64,000 nt of DNA from Nymphaea colorata (lineage: Eukaryota; Streptophyta; Magnoliopsida; Nymphaeales; Nymphaeaceae): NCBI RefSeq assembly GCF_008831285.2, contig NC_045139.1, positions 21,992,412 to 22,056,411 on the forward strand. The letters are read 5' to 3'. Each line of letters opens with the position of its first letter. The stretch's first letter is position 1. The notes under the pieces were generated by a model, which was not told the DNA's origin, did no database searches, and worked only from the letters and a program-made list of their open reading frames with translations. Both the position numbers and the translations under genes were made by a program. This document shows positions 31,425 to 40,950 of the stretch, piece by piece.

Positions 31425-32367
31425 AGTAGGCCCTCAGTTCACGAATCTGGTCAGCAGAAATGGAGACTTTTTCTCCACTGGATTTGGGCACCTCAGACAC
31501 AGGCATCTTCCCAATAGAAGGCCTCCATTTGTTTCCCTTCTTCTCTGGATGAAGATCCCAACAATAATCCATGGTATGACCAGTTTTCTTGCAGTGAGTG
31601 CATCTGCGAAGAGATCTAGTCAGGCCTCCAGTACCACGACTCACAAGAGCGGATCTCTCATGATAGGGTACGAGATCCCTCTTGCCCTTATTTGTAACCA
31701 GCCTTCTTTGTTCTTCTGCTTCAACACAGGAGTACACATCTTCAATACTGGGCACCTCTCCTGAATTCAGAATCTGACTTCTAACACCTTCAAACTCATC
31801 ATTTAAACCAGCTAAAAAGAGGAACACCTTGTTTTCCCATACTTGAGCTACATAAAGTGCCTGATCTTGGGGACAATGCCAAGGAATATCAGAATGATAG
31901 TCAAGCTCTTTCCATTTGGCTTTCAAAGCCCCATAGTATTCTGCAACAGAAGAGTTCCCTTGTCGAAGGCCATACACAGTCTTCACTATTTGGTAAGTAC
32001 GAATTGTTGTTTTCTTTTGGCCATACATTTGCTCTAAGACTACCCACATGTCTCTTGCAGTCTTTTTCCGAAGGATAAGGGGCTGAATATCGGCGGAGAC
32101 GGAGTTGACAATCCAAGTTTTCACTTGATTATCCTCAAGAAACCAAGTGTCCCATACACCACTTGTCTTTGCCGGTTCAGGGTTCCGTCCGTCGATATAG
32201 GCAATCCGACCGCGGGCAGCAATGCCCATAGTCATAGCAGCCGACCACGGGAAATAGTTCTCTTTTGTGAGGCGAAGAGTAATGACCTGAGCGGGAACAT
32301 TCTCAGTTTTGAACACCCCGATTTCAGATTGATTGGTGTTAACGGTAGACGAAGAAGAGGCTGCCAT
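31425..32367 (-). pseudogene. Copia D gag
   Basis: ATG 32367 (MAASSSSTVNTN). The gag frame is open all the way to Copia E: LTLRLTKENYFPWSAAMTMG-like start, YIDGRNPEPAKTSGVWDTWF, NSVSADIQPLILRKKTARDM, QMYGQKKTTIRTYQ, FLAGLNDEFEGVRSQILN, zinc knuckle CTHCKKTGHTMDYC (about 31600-31560) and ISADQIRELRAYL at the junction. Gag forms the particle coat and binds RNA. The rest of the polyprotein lies left of Copia E. The frame upstream of the ATG is also open, but only through the leader. Confidence 0.85.
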
Positions 32368-32815
32368 AATCTCAGGCCAGTCCAGCAAAGGGCACGACCG
32401 GTGGTAAAACACGGGAGGTACCGGCGACAACAGGAAGCACCAGCGAAAGCAAGGAACAAGGGCGACGTCAGCGGCGGCAGCAAGAGCAACGTCAGGGAGC
32501 AAGTCGAGGCAGCAAGGACGACGTCTGGAGGAAGGACGACGGCGGCGGAGCAGAGGCGACGTCGGCAGCAAGGGCGACGTTAGGAAGAAGGACGACGGCG
32601 GCAGAGCAGGGGCGACGTCAGGAAGAAGGACGACGGCAGCGGAGCAGGGGCGACGTTGGGGAGCAGGGGCAGCGGGCGACGTCAGGGAGCAAGGAAGACG
32701 GCGCACAGGGTGACACAGCCGGTTGGAAACGGCGGCGGCGGTGATGACGACGGCAACAGCAGCAACGGCGGGTGGAGAAAACACCACTATCTACAAAAAA
32801 GTCCCAACCTCGCTG
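32368..32815 (-). repeat. Copia D leader: GC-rich low-complexity DNA
   Basis: About 450 bp, with a GGCGACGTCAGGAAGAAGGA-like unit repeated around 32540-32690. It resembles the leaders of A, F and H in composition but not in sequence order. Confidence 0.65.
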
Positions 32816-32827
32816 GCTCTGATACCA
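32816..32827 (-). other. Copia D primer-binding site
   Basis: Minus-strand TGGTATCAGAGC next to the 5' LTR. Confidence 0.95.
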
Positions 32828-33066
32828 TGTAGAAACACGAACACAGAGAAAAGAAAACGAGGAACACGATGTAACGTGGGAAAACCCTCAACAAGAGGAA
32901 AAAAACCACGGATGAGGAGGAGCTGGTGCCCACTAGCAGCCAGACACTCTCTCTCTTAAGATTTCATTCACACAGAAGATTAGGGTTACAATAGTACAAG
33001 TATGCCCTAATTAGGACATACTGGATCGGGTCCAGACCTGGACCCGTACACCAATATCCGTCAACA
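32828..33066 (-). repeat. Copia D 5' LTR
   Basis: 239 bp, TG...CA, with a 3-bp GAG duplication and a few substitutions relative to 22015-22251. Confidence 0.93.
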
Positions 33067-33769
33067 ATACTCAACTCTGTCAATGCTAACTGTAACTGTC
33101 TTTGGTATTATGTTAGACGAAGAACCCTCCACTGTAGGAGTGGCAACTTGTGCAAAGCGCATACGAAGATGAGTAAGGCTCTTGCCTGTTTGGTGACCAT
33201 ACCTCTTCCCTATGACAAAGAGGATGGACGACCATGTTTATCCCAACTGCAATCTTCCAAGTGCCCCATCTTTCCACAATAGGTGCATTGGAACCTCCAA
33301 CGACCACCAGTTCCCCGACCTATACCTCTTCCTCTGGCACTATAGGTGGTACCCTGACCACGACCACCCCCCACAGCAAGAGCAGAAGCTGGCGTCACAC
33401 CAGCTGGTTGGGACAAGCTAATAGCCAGACGACTAAGTCTGTTGTATGCATCAGAGATCAAGAATTTCACTTCCAGTGAGCATCTGACCCTTAACAACGG
33501 CATATTCAGGAGAGAGACCAGCAAGAAACTTTGCAACCATGGTAGGTTCAAAGTGTGACTTATAACAAGATTTGCACAGAGGGCGCAGGAATTTCAGACG
33601 TTCATAGGTAGCTTTAACTGTTGCAAAGTATTGTGATAAATCCTGATTTCCCTGTCGGAGGTTGTGCAATTCTTCTTTAACTTGAAGGATTTTACTTACA
33701 TTTTTATCTTATGAATATGTCTGCCTAAGGAATTCCCACATCTCCTTCGCAGTAGTATAGTAAGTAATA
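33067..33769 (-). pseudogene. Copia B gag, C-terminal part
   Basis: Minus strand: MHNLRQGNQDLSQYFATVKA, KFLAGLSPEYAVVKGQML, AYNRLSRLAISL, Gly-Arg-rich GRGRGIGRG, and the zinc knuckle CTYCGKMGHLEDC (near 33290-33250). Read upstream, YYTTAKEMWEFLRQTYS joins across the hAT insertion to IMNIVQPQIAST at 37350. Frame changes occur near 33460 and 33670. Non-functional gag of Copia B. Confidence 0.8.
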
Positions 33770-33870
33770 GTAGAAGCTATGATACACAGGTACGCCTGTG
33801 AAGGCGAAGTACCCGTCCGGTACCGGTACGACACCGGTACGGGTACGGGTACGGGTACGGGCTTGGGTAA

Positions 33871-34791
33871 GCGGAAGTCGTATCTGTCCATTTTTTGACA
33901 CGATCAACTTTGACCGAGTCTAAATCCATCCTTTTTTATTTTTAACGATTATTTGATTTTAACTTTTAAAACCATTCTAACGTTAAACAAAAATAAACGA
34001 AACCCTTAATCCGTCCTTCGTTCGTCTGTTCTTACCTTACCTCTCACTGACCGACGGCAGCGGCGACAGCAGCAGCAGCGGCGACTAGCGATGGCAGTGG
34101 CGACTGCGACCGGCGACGGCAGCGGCGACCGCCGATAGCAGACCGCCGATAGCAGACAAAGGCGACTGTGACGGTAATTTTTTTCCTTTTTTCCTTTTTC
34201 TTTTTGTTTTCATCGGCTCCACCCCTGCCTTCGCTGTCGGCCGACAGCGACGACGGCCACCCCTTTTCCAAAACCAGCCAGTCTTCCTCTCCTACTGCTC
34301 GAAACCCTCACAGTAGTCGCCTCTCTCACCTTTCGATCGACCTTGTCTGTCTCTGTGTCTCCCTGTTTGCTTATGCAATACGTGTCATCAGTCATGCCTC
34401 TTTTGTTTTCTCCTGCCAATTTTAGAACTGTAAAGCTCAACCAGAGCCTACTCTTTCGTCTCTGTCATTGCGTGCTTCCTTCTTTTATTATCTTTGTTGT
34501 CACTTTTATTATCTCTGTCATTTTTGTGTCTGATGTTCTTCTCTTAACTTGAAGATGACATTATGCAAAATACAACAGAATAATGCTAGTTCTTTAAATT
34601 TAATGTTTTCATACAATTTTTGTGTGTGGATTTCTTGTATGCTCTTGAAGGCATAATCTTCAAAGTATGGCAATTGGCAGCATATATGCTCATTCTTTAT
34701 GTTTGGTTGCTTCTATTGGTTACGTGTTGCAGGCTTGCAGGGCTTGCAGCTCTTTTGCTAGGTTCTTTTCAGACGTAAGTTGTAACTTGTA
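33871..34791 (+). other. hAT transposon 5' region
   Basis: Contains a GGCGACGGCAGC-type low-complexity stretch (34045-34165), a pyrimidine-rich stretch (34170-34420) and TTGCAGGCTTGCAGGGCTTGCAG (34728-34750), which could be a 3' splice site of a leader intron. Promoter and untranslated leader are presumably here; no TATA box can be picked with confidence. Confidence 0.4.
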
Positions 34792-36788
34792 ATGGCTGAT
34801 AAAGGGAAAGAAATGATGCCTACTGCAAGTGGGAATGTAGAAAGCAGCAGTAGTAGTGTTAATACCGCTGCAGTAGAGAAGGATAATCCATCTCAGCCAA
34901 TTTGGCGCTATGTGAAGAAAGTAGGAAAAGGACCAGGTGGTGGTGGGAATGAAATGTGTTCTTGCAAATTTTGTGATATGATGTTCACGGGCTCTTATAC
35001 ACGTTGCAAGGCACATTTGTTGCATATTTCAGGCGTAGGAATTAGACCATGCCCAAAAGTTACCAACGAGGAGATTAAGATATTCAAAAAAGAACAGGAT
35101 GCAGCTGAGACGAAGAAATCTTCATCCAAGTCAAGTGTGTCTGTTCCTCTTTATGCTACTGAAGAAGTTGAAGATGCTTCAAAGAAAAGAAAAACATTAG
35201 CACAAGCATTCAATAATATGGGAAGGGCAAAGATGGATAGAAGGATTGGAAGGTTCTTTTTTGCAAGTTCACTTCCTTTTAATGTAGCCAGAAGTTCTTA
35301 TTGGAAAGATGTTGTTACAGGTTTGGCTAATTGCAGTTTGAGTGGTTATGTACCCCCAAGTTCAGAGAAGTTGAAAACAATAATTCTTGCAGAAGAGAAG
35401 GCAAACATTGAAAAATTATTAGAGAAGAAGAAATTTTCATGGAAACAATATGAAGTATCCATTGTTTCTGATGGGTGGACTGATATACAAAGGCGGCCCC
35501 TGATAAATTTTATTGCTTATTCGCTTGATGAACCAATCTTCTTGAAATGTGTTGATGCATCTGGGGAGTGTAAAGATGTTGAGTATTTGAAAGGGTTATT
35601 TATAGAAGTCATCAAAGAAGTGGGTGAAGATAACGTTGTGCAAATTATTACTGATAATGCTCCAGTTTGCCAACGAGCAGGAATGAATTTGGCAAGTGAT
35701 CCCGAGTACAGTCACATATTCTGGACTTCTTGTGTGGCACACAGTATAAATCTAGCACTTAAAAGTATTTGCAACCCATCAAAAGATGATCCAAATGTCG
35801 GTTTCTTGTGTTCATGGATTGAGGAGCTTGAGCATGATGTCAGAAACATCAGAAATTTTGTTGTAAACCACAACAATGTTCTTTCTATATTTAATAGACA
35901 TTCTGATTTGAAATTGTTGAAGGCAGCAGAGACTCGTTTTGCATCCATTATTGTAATGATAAAAAGAATAAAGCAGGTGAAACATGCATTAACACTTATA
36001 GTGACTGACAATGATTGGGAGTTTTCTCGGAATGATGACATTGTGAAGGCTCAAGAAATTAAAAAATGCATTTTAGAAGATGAATGGTGGGATAAAGTTA
36101 CATATTTTCTGCAGTTTACAGAGCTTATTTGGAAGATGCTGAGAGAAGTTGATAAAGAAGGACCCATACTTCATAAAGTTTATGATATGTGGGATAACAT
36201 GATTGAAAAAATTCAAAACATCATTTTTAGACATGAGAAGAAGAATGTTGCACTTGATGATTCTGAGTTTTTCGATCATGTGCATAGAATTTTAGTAAGA
36301 AGATGGAACAGAAGCAATAACCCTTTGCATTGTATGGCACACTCCTTAAATCCCAAATATTATGGACAAACATGGTTGGCAGGAGGTACTGGTCGTGTTC
36401 CTCCTAATCGAGTTCCAAAAATATCAAAAAATAGGGAGATATGTTTGGGAAGACTATATTCTGATTCTCATCGGTTGAAGATAATAAATAATGAGTTTGC
36501 GAGCTTCTCTGGTGGAAGAAATGATTCAATACAAGCTGCAATGGCAAGAGATGAAGAAGATCCTGTTAATTGGTGGTTATGTTTTGGAGCATCAACACCA
36601 AATCTCCAACATCTTGCATTGAAGTTATTATCTCAACCTGCAACCTCTTCATGTTGTGAAAGAAATTGGAGCACTTATTCTCAAATTCACAACATCAAGA
36701 GAAACAAACTAACTAGTAAGCGAGTAGAAGATTTAGTTTATGTCCACTCCAACCTACGCTTACTTTCACGTACTTCAAATGATTACAG
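34792..36788 (+). CDS. hAT transposase, exon 1
   Basis: ATG 34792 (MADKGKEMMP). N-terminal BED-type zinc finger at about residues 38-90 (CKFC at 58-61, RCKAHLLHISGVGIRPC). DUF659-type core with VSDGWTDIQRRPLINF (DGWTD at 227-231, first catalytic Asp) and IITDNAPVCQRAG (second Asp near 288). The C-terminal hAT dimerisation domain includes DPVNWWLCFG, LALKLLSQPATSSCCERNWS and KRVEDLVYVHSNLRLLSR; the Glu of CCERNWS fits the third catalytic position. The exon ends at AG|GTATTT. With exon 2 the protein is 715 residues, a usual size for plant hAT transposases. No stop or frame change. It acts in the nucleus on the terminal repeats. Confidence 0.92.
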
Positions 36789-36900
36789 GTATTTCTTTCT
36801 TTTTTTTATCTTTGATATATATACATACGTATATTATGTTGGTTGTTTAATTAAAGTTAATATTAACTTAAATCATATTTGATTTTGTTGCAACTTGCAG
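36789..36900 (+). other. Intron of hAT transposase
   Basis: 112 bp, GTATTTCTTTC...CAACTTGCAG, T-rich, with correct donor and acceptor. Reading through it would end the protein in an intron-coded tail; removal joins AG to T giving Ser and a clean frame. Confidence 0.85.
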
Positions 36901-37051
36901 TTCAGAATCATCCAAGTATTGGGATGTTAATCCAGAGGACATTGACGTAGAACTTGAAGGAGAACATGAATTGCATGCTCTTAATATGGATCTTACAGAA
37001 CCTGTTGTTCCTTCTAATCTTGATGATGCATCTGAGGAGTGTGGAGAATGA
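36901..37051 (+). CDS. hAT transposase, exon 2
   Basis: Continues in phase with SSESSKYWDVNPEDIDVELE and an acidic tail to TGA 37049-37051. Acidic ends with a YWD/D-E motif after the dimerisation domain are common in this transposase type. The 3' UTR-like DNA that follows is shared with the 707-bp derivative. Confidence 0.85.
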
Positions 37052-37320
37052 AAATCAACAAAGCTGATGTATTTTGAATGTTAATTTTGAGACTGAGGAT
37101 AATGAGAATCAAGAGTCAAGACTGATAAATTTTGGATTATGATTTATGAATATGACAATATGTTATTCTGTTTGTGATTTTTGATATATATATGTGCGAA
37201 TATGTTATTCTTTTTGAAATTTTTTGACATATATATGTGTGTGTACGGCCGTATCCCCGTACCCAAGTTTTTTAAAAATGGTCTGTACCGGTACCCGTAC
37301 CAGTACCCATGTGACATAGA

Positions 37321-37739
37321 GTAGAAGCAATTTGTGGTTGAACAATGTTCATAATCCAAGACATAACCATGTTGTCATCCTCTTCCCATGTCATGTACTT
37401 CCCTGACTTTCCCATGTCATGTACTTCTCTGACTTGTCAATAGGTTCATCCTCTTCAATTATGTGCCACTTTCGATGTCCTTTGACTGACAGCATAAAGG
37501 ACCTGGACCACAGTTCATACTTGTGTCCATCTATTTAACAGTAGATCCTTAGGAGAAGGGATTTCCAGCTCCTTTATGGTCATTGCCACCCTCTGATTTG
37601 TTGCTCTCAGCTATAATGAACCACAACAGGAATTAAGAACAAGAATACCACGATAAAATTGTGCAGCAACTAGGGCACACAAAAAAAATCATTCTTATTT
37701 AAAATCAGTCAGTCATGCAGACGAAGTAGAATCAGCCAT
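37321..37739 (-). pseudogene. Copia B gag, N-terminal part
   Basis: Candidate ATG 37739 (MADSTSSA) meets a stop after eight codons. Further on, other frames show KYELWSRSFMLSVKGHRKW, EEDEPIDKSEKYMTWE and EEDDNMVMSWIMNIVQPQIAS, the usual start of a copia gag. A 20-odd-bp duplication around ATGACATGGGAA (37388-37430) breaks the frame. Confidence 0.7.
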
Positions 37740-38375
37740 ATCACGTGCACAACAATAATCCATAGAAAATAACTATGCTTTCCTTCACGCAGACTTCAAG
37801 AAACAAAACAGCAGACGTGCACAATCCTCCTTCACGTAGATTTCAACAAACTCAGTTACAGAACAGCAAACATGCACAGACTTCCTTCATGCAGACTACA
37901 TACCTTCAACTTTATCACCACCACGACATGCCTTCAACTTCATAATTATACCACAGAAATAATTACCAGAGATAGAGAACATCAAACCCTAGTGTCCACA
38001 GCATAAGTTTCTAAAGAAGTCACAAGATCAGAGAAAAAAGAAGTCTGCCTTTGGTTGCAACCATCACGAGATCAGGAAAAGAAGTCTGCCTTTGACTGCA
38101 ACCATCACTCCAACTTTGAAAAATGTGTCTTCATATCTCCAACGATCTTCAGACCTTGCAACGACCAGATCTAGGGCATCTAATCACCACTAATCATGTC
38201 ATGGCAGTGATTAGATCCCTGATCTCCCATACGATACAGCCCCTTAGGGCAAACTGCTACCCACGGCAGATCAGGGCAGAATAAAGAGATGATGAGGAAG
38301 AGGAAGAGGAAGAGAGGAGGGCAGGAGAGGGGAAGGCAACCTGCAGCTGGAGTCAGACAGGTCCAGGGGGAATTC
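37740..38375 (-). repeat. Copia B leader with degenerate tandem units
   Basis: Between PBS and gag. 37780-37920 holds about three imperfect copies of a unit like TTCACGCAGACTTCAA...CAGCAGACGTGCACA; 38030-38110 has AAGTCTGCCTTTG twice; 38290-38340 is AGGAAGAGG-rich. No conserved ORF. Confidence 0.55.
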
Positions 38376-38387
38376 GCTCTGATACCA
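38376..38387 (-). other. Copia B primer-binding site
   Basis: Minus-strand TGGTATCAGAGC next to the 5' LTR. Confidence 0.95.
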
Positions 38388-38606
38388 TGTTACACGATGG
38401 AGGGAGGAAGGAACGAGAGAGAGAGAGACGAAAAAAGGAGATTGTTCTTCATATCGTGCCTTAATCTCTACTTAAAGAGAGATTAGGGCACGACTTTGGC
38501 TGTTACATAAGTAAGACATCTAAAATTGTAAAATGACAAAAGGGGCTCTAACTTTTAAATAGTCATAAAACTACCATACTTAAAAATAAACTTTCTGATT
38601 TCAACA
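38388..38606 (-). repeat. Copia B 5' LTR
   Basis: 219 bp, TGTTACACGATGG...TTTCAACA; pairs with the split 3' LTR (8078-8257 plus 13584-13623). Confidence 0.9.
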
Positions 38607-38690
38607 GCAACTACATAGGAAATTCAAGCGACAGAGGAAACAGAGACTACAGTGGCAACAAAGGAAGCAGACTGCTCGGGCGACTAAAAA

Positions 38691-39125
38691 CAGGCAACGA
38701 CAACGGCAGCTGCGCAGTAGGCTCGGGCAAGAGGCTACACAGTTGTGCAAAAGAGGTCTAAGCAGAAAGGTCGGGCCACAGAAGGCTGGGGCTGAGCAGA
38801 GGTCGTGACGCTTCGGGTTGTGTCGCAAGCGATGGCAGCAACTGCTGTCCAAACAACGGTGTTCTTAGGTGCTTGCAGGAGGCACCCCAGTCGCTCGAGC
38901 GGCTAATGTTCAGACCAGGCAACGACAATGGCAGCTGCGCAGTAGGCACGGGCAAGAGGCTGCACAGTTGCGCAGAAGAGGTCGGGCTACAGAAGGCTGG
39001 GGCTGAGCCGAGGTCGCGACGCTTCGGGTTGTGTCGCAAGCGATGGCAGCAACTGCTGTCCAAACGGCGGTGCTCTCAGGTGCTTGCAGGCGACACCCTA
39101 GTCGCTCGAGTGGCTAATGTCAGAC
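38691..39125. repeat. 225-bp tandem duplication in Copia F leader
   Basis: Copy 1 starts CAGGCAACGACAACGG at 38691, copy 2 CAGGCAACGACAATGG at 38916. Copies differ by about 10-15% including small indels; both contain CGGGTTGTGTCGCAAGCGAT. Copy 2 ends at the MITE insertion point. Confidence 0.85.
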
Positions 39126-39467
39126 TAGTGTTGTAGGTATGTATGATACGGGGCCCTATCGTATGAAACGTATTGTCGCGTTTCAAAAATGCGATACGAT
39201 ACACCACCTGTATCGTATAGTTACGATACAGACATCGTATCGTATAATACATTTACGATATGTTACGATACAGTTATGATACGTTACGATACAGTTACGA
39301 TACGTTAATTTTTACTAATTTTTTATGATTTTTTTCAGAATTTTTTTACTTTTATTTATTTATTTATTTTTAAATACAATACAGTTACAATACATTACGA
39401 CATTTTATGACACAACGTATCTCAAAGTCAGACCGATATGGCTTACAATACGCTTTTTACAACATTG
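39126..39467. mobile_element. hAT-type MITE with TATCGTA palindromes (342 bp)
   Basis: Ends TAGTGTTGTAGG and, on the other strand, CAATGTTGTAAAAAGCG. Flanks GT-CAGAC (left, one base short) and GTTCAGAC (39468-39475), an 8-bp duplication; the undamaged GTTCAGAC also appears in the other copy of the tandem repeat. The inner part is full of ACGATAC/GTATCGTA motifs. Same family as 53703-54433. Confidence 0.8.
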
Positions 39468-39964
39468 GTTCAGACAACAACTCAGGTGGAGTCACAGCAG
39501 CAGCGGCAAGCACCTCAGGCGATGGTAGCTCAGTCGACAGTTGCGTCAGACAGCTCAAATGCAGAAGTTACAGCGGCAGCGATGGCAGCTGCTCAAACGT
39601 AGATCAACGGTGAAGGAGTAGACAAAAGTTGTGCAGCAGACGGCTTTGACGATGGAGGAGCAAACGGTGAAAGGAGGCTACGATGGACGATGCAAGCTGC
39701 GACTACAACAGCGACTGCAACCGTATAGAGGGTAACGAACTCAACGCGAAACTTCACGCCATGGAAGTAATAGCAGAAACGAGCGGTGTCGGTAGAGTCG
39801 GGCGACTGAAGCAGGCAGCGATCTCAAGAAGCACCCACCTGAGAAGGCAGAGATGGCAAAGTAAGGTGAAGAAGCCGGCTGCACGACGCCAGGAGATGGC
39901 AGAGGAACTTTGACGACAACAAGATTCTTCGTCCAAAACAAACAGAAAACTCAGAACCTCATCA

Positions 39965-39976
39965 GCTCTGATACCA
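39965..39976 (-). other. Copia F primer-binding site
   Basis: Minus-strand TGGTATCAGAGC next to the F LTR, proof that the LTR at 39977 is a 5' LTR of a minus-strand element. Confidence 0.93.
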
Positions 39977-40222
39977 TGTTGAAACAATTGAATCGTGAAG
40001 AGCAGTAGAATACGAAGACAAATGTAACGTGGAAAAACCCTCGACTCGAAGGAAAAAACCACAATGGAGATCTCGAGTGCCCACTAGCAGCCGGTCTATT
40101 TCTCTCTCTTAATTTTCATTCACTAATTGAAATAAAGGTTACAAAGACTTAAATAGAGCTCAACATGAACAACGGGTCGGATAGGGTCCAGACCGGGACC
40201 CAAACATACAAACACGTCAACA
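39977..40222 (-). repeat. Copia F 5' LTR
   Basis: 246 bp, TGTTGAAACAATTG...CACGTCAACA. Shares with the A, D and H LTRs the AACGTGGAAAAACCCTC block, GTGCCCACTAGC and the GTCAACA end. Confidence 0.88.
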
Positions 40223-40473
40223 ATCTGTATAAACTTCAAATTGTCTGAGACAAGCCAATGATGCTGATCCAAATTCTGCCCATATCCATGCTTCAGTTTG
40301 CACTTTGCACTCTAGGAGTACTACTAGTGTGAACAAAGCAGATTTCCTACTAATGTGAAGAAGAGGATACGTAAGTTCCTGAAATTTTGAAAAAGTCTTC
40401 AATGTAGGACTATTTACAAGTCCTATCACACACATGAGGTGATAAAAGCTTCTTAAAGCACATAAGTTCATGC

Positions 40474-40537
40474 AAATGGGACCCCAAGGACGAGTGTTGA
40501 TCTAAGTTCAACACTCATACTTGGGGTCTCCATTTGA
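40474..40537. repeat. Short perfect-looking hairpin, 28-bp arms
   Basis: CAAATGGGACCCCAAGGACG.. pairs with ..CATACTTGGGGTCTCCATTTG across a loop of about 8 bases, with about four mismatches. It could be a foldback element or precursor of small RNA; only the pairing is seen. Confidence 0.6.
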
Positions 40538-40847
40538 CAGCAATTGTAACAACCTAGCTCAAAACAGATATGACCACCTACTTTATCCCTGGTTCATGAC
40601 TTTTTTACTCCAAACCAAGGATGAAATAGGTGATTACATCAGTTTTGGGCTAGTTCATTACAATCTAAGTTTAATATTTTTTTTTTCAGGTTTGTTTTAT
40701 TTTGCTAACTATTTGCATATCATGGATCCTTTGGGAAAATGACTGATTGTTGACTAACACTTCCACTTTTTATTTATGGATATGTTATGTGTGTGTGTGC
40801 ATTTAAGTTAGACAATCTTCTTTGTCAGTCCTTTTCTTGCATCAAGT

Positions 40848-40950
40848 ATAGGTATTAAGATTCACATCAACTATAGGACCCTGTAAGCACTGTGAATAGT
40901 TGTTCTGTTCTTTGAGTTAGTAGATGTGAATCCTAATACCCATAGTTGAG
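40848..40950. repeat. Hairpin with 26-bp arms and 50-bp loop
   Basis: CAAGTATAGGTATTAAGATT.. at 40848 pairs with the stretch ending ..CTAATACCCATAGTTG at about 40948, four mismatches. MITE-like size (about 100 bp). No clear target-site duplication. Confidence 0.5.

Larger units (their letters stand above)
22015..33066 (-). mobile_element. Copia D, third-level element carrying Copia E and a small hAT
   Basis: Minus-strand element of the A/F/H family with LTRs 22015-22251 and 32828-33066, PBS 32816-32827 and a perfect 5-bp target-site duplication ATACT (22010-22014, 33067-33071). It interrupts Copia B between protease and gag. Inside it are a hAT derivative (23619-24325) and Copia E (26348-31424), leaving about 5.3 kb of its own sequence. 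LTRs differ by about 7 substitutions and 2 indels. Several in-frame stops make it defective. Confidence 0.93.
33778..37320 (+). mobile_element. Autonomous hAT transposon with apparently intact transposase
   Basis: 3543 bp, flanked by the perfect 8-bp duplication GTAGAAGC (33770-33777, 37321-37328). Ends: TATGATACACAGGTAC on the left and, from the other strand, TCTATGTCACATGGGTAC on the right; imperfect terminal repeats. Subterminal arrays of GTACGGGTAC and GGTACCGG lie at both ends (33790-33870 and 37225-37310), probable transposase binding sites. The two-exon transposase is on the + strand. It is inserted in the gag of Copia B and is the parent type of the 707-bp derivative in Copia D. Confidence 0.92.
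8078..38606 (-). mobile_element. Copia B, second-level host element of the nest
   Basis: Minus-strand order: 5' LTR 38388-38606, PBS 38376-38387, leader, gag (37739-37329 and 33777-33067), protease-integrase-RT (22014-19256), RNase H (14065-13624) and 3' LTR 13623-13584 plus 8257-8078. Flanks are GCAAT (8073-8077) and GCAAC (38607-38611), a target-site duplication with one transition. Five other elements interrupt it. LTRs are about 219 bp and differ by about 8 substitutions plus GA-repeat length changes, so it is older than A, C, D and E. The total of its own sequence is about 5.5 kb. Confidence 0.85.
38607..39964 (-). repeat. Copia F leader, distal part
   Basis: Continues from 8077 after removal of Copia B. 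GC-rich CAGCGAC-type low-complexity DNA, with a 225-bp tandem duplication (38691-39125) and a small hAT MITE (39126-39467). The rest (39468-39964) is again GCAGCGATGG-like. Confidence 0.65.
5258..40222 (-). mobile_element. Copia F, outermost host element of the nest, 3' truncated
   Basis: Read on the minus strand: 5' LTR 39977-40222, PBS 39965-39976, leader 39964-38607 continuing at 8077-7724 after removal of Copia B, then decayed gag-pol from 7723 down to about 5258. RT, RNase H and the 3' LTR are missing; the break falls against a Ty3/gypsy gag fragment. It belongs to the same LTR and protein family as Copia A, D and H (shared LTR core GTGCCCACTAGC and very similar gag-pol). Because the 3' end is lost, its target-site duplication cannot be tested. 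It must be the oldest element of the nest, since B lies inside it. Confidence 0.75.

Noticed and set aside
39140-39330. CRISPR-like or satellite array of ACGATAC repeats
   Set aside because: Repeats are irregular, without spacers, and are bounded by MITE ends and a target duplication; this is eukaryotic DNA.
40217-40471. 84-codon minus-strand frame beside the Copia F LTR
   Set aside because: It looked like a copia RNase H at first, but no conserved motif (AEAEY, CDN) could be found.
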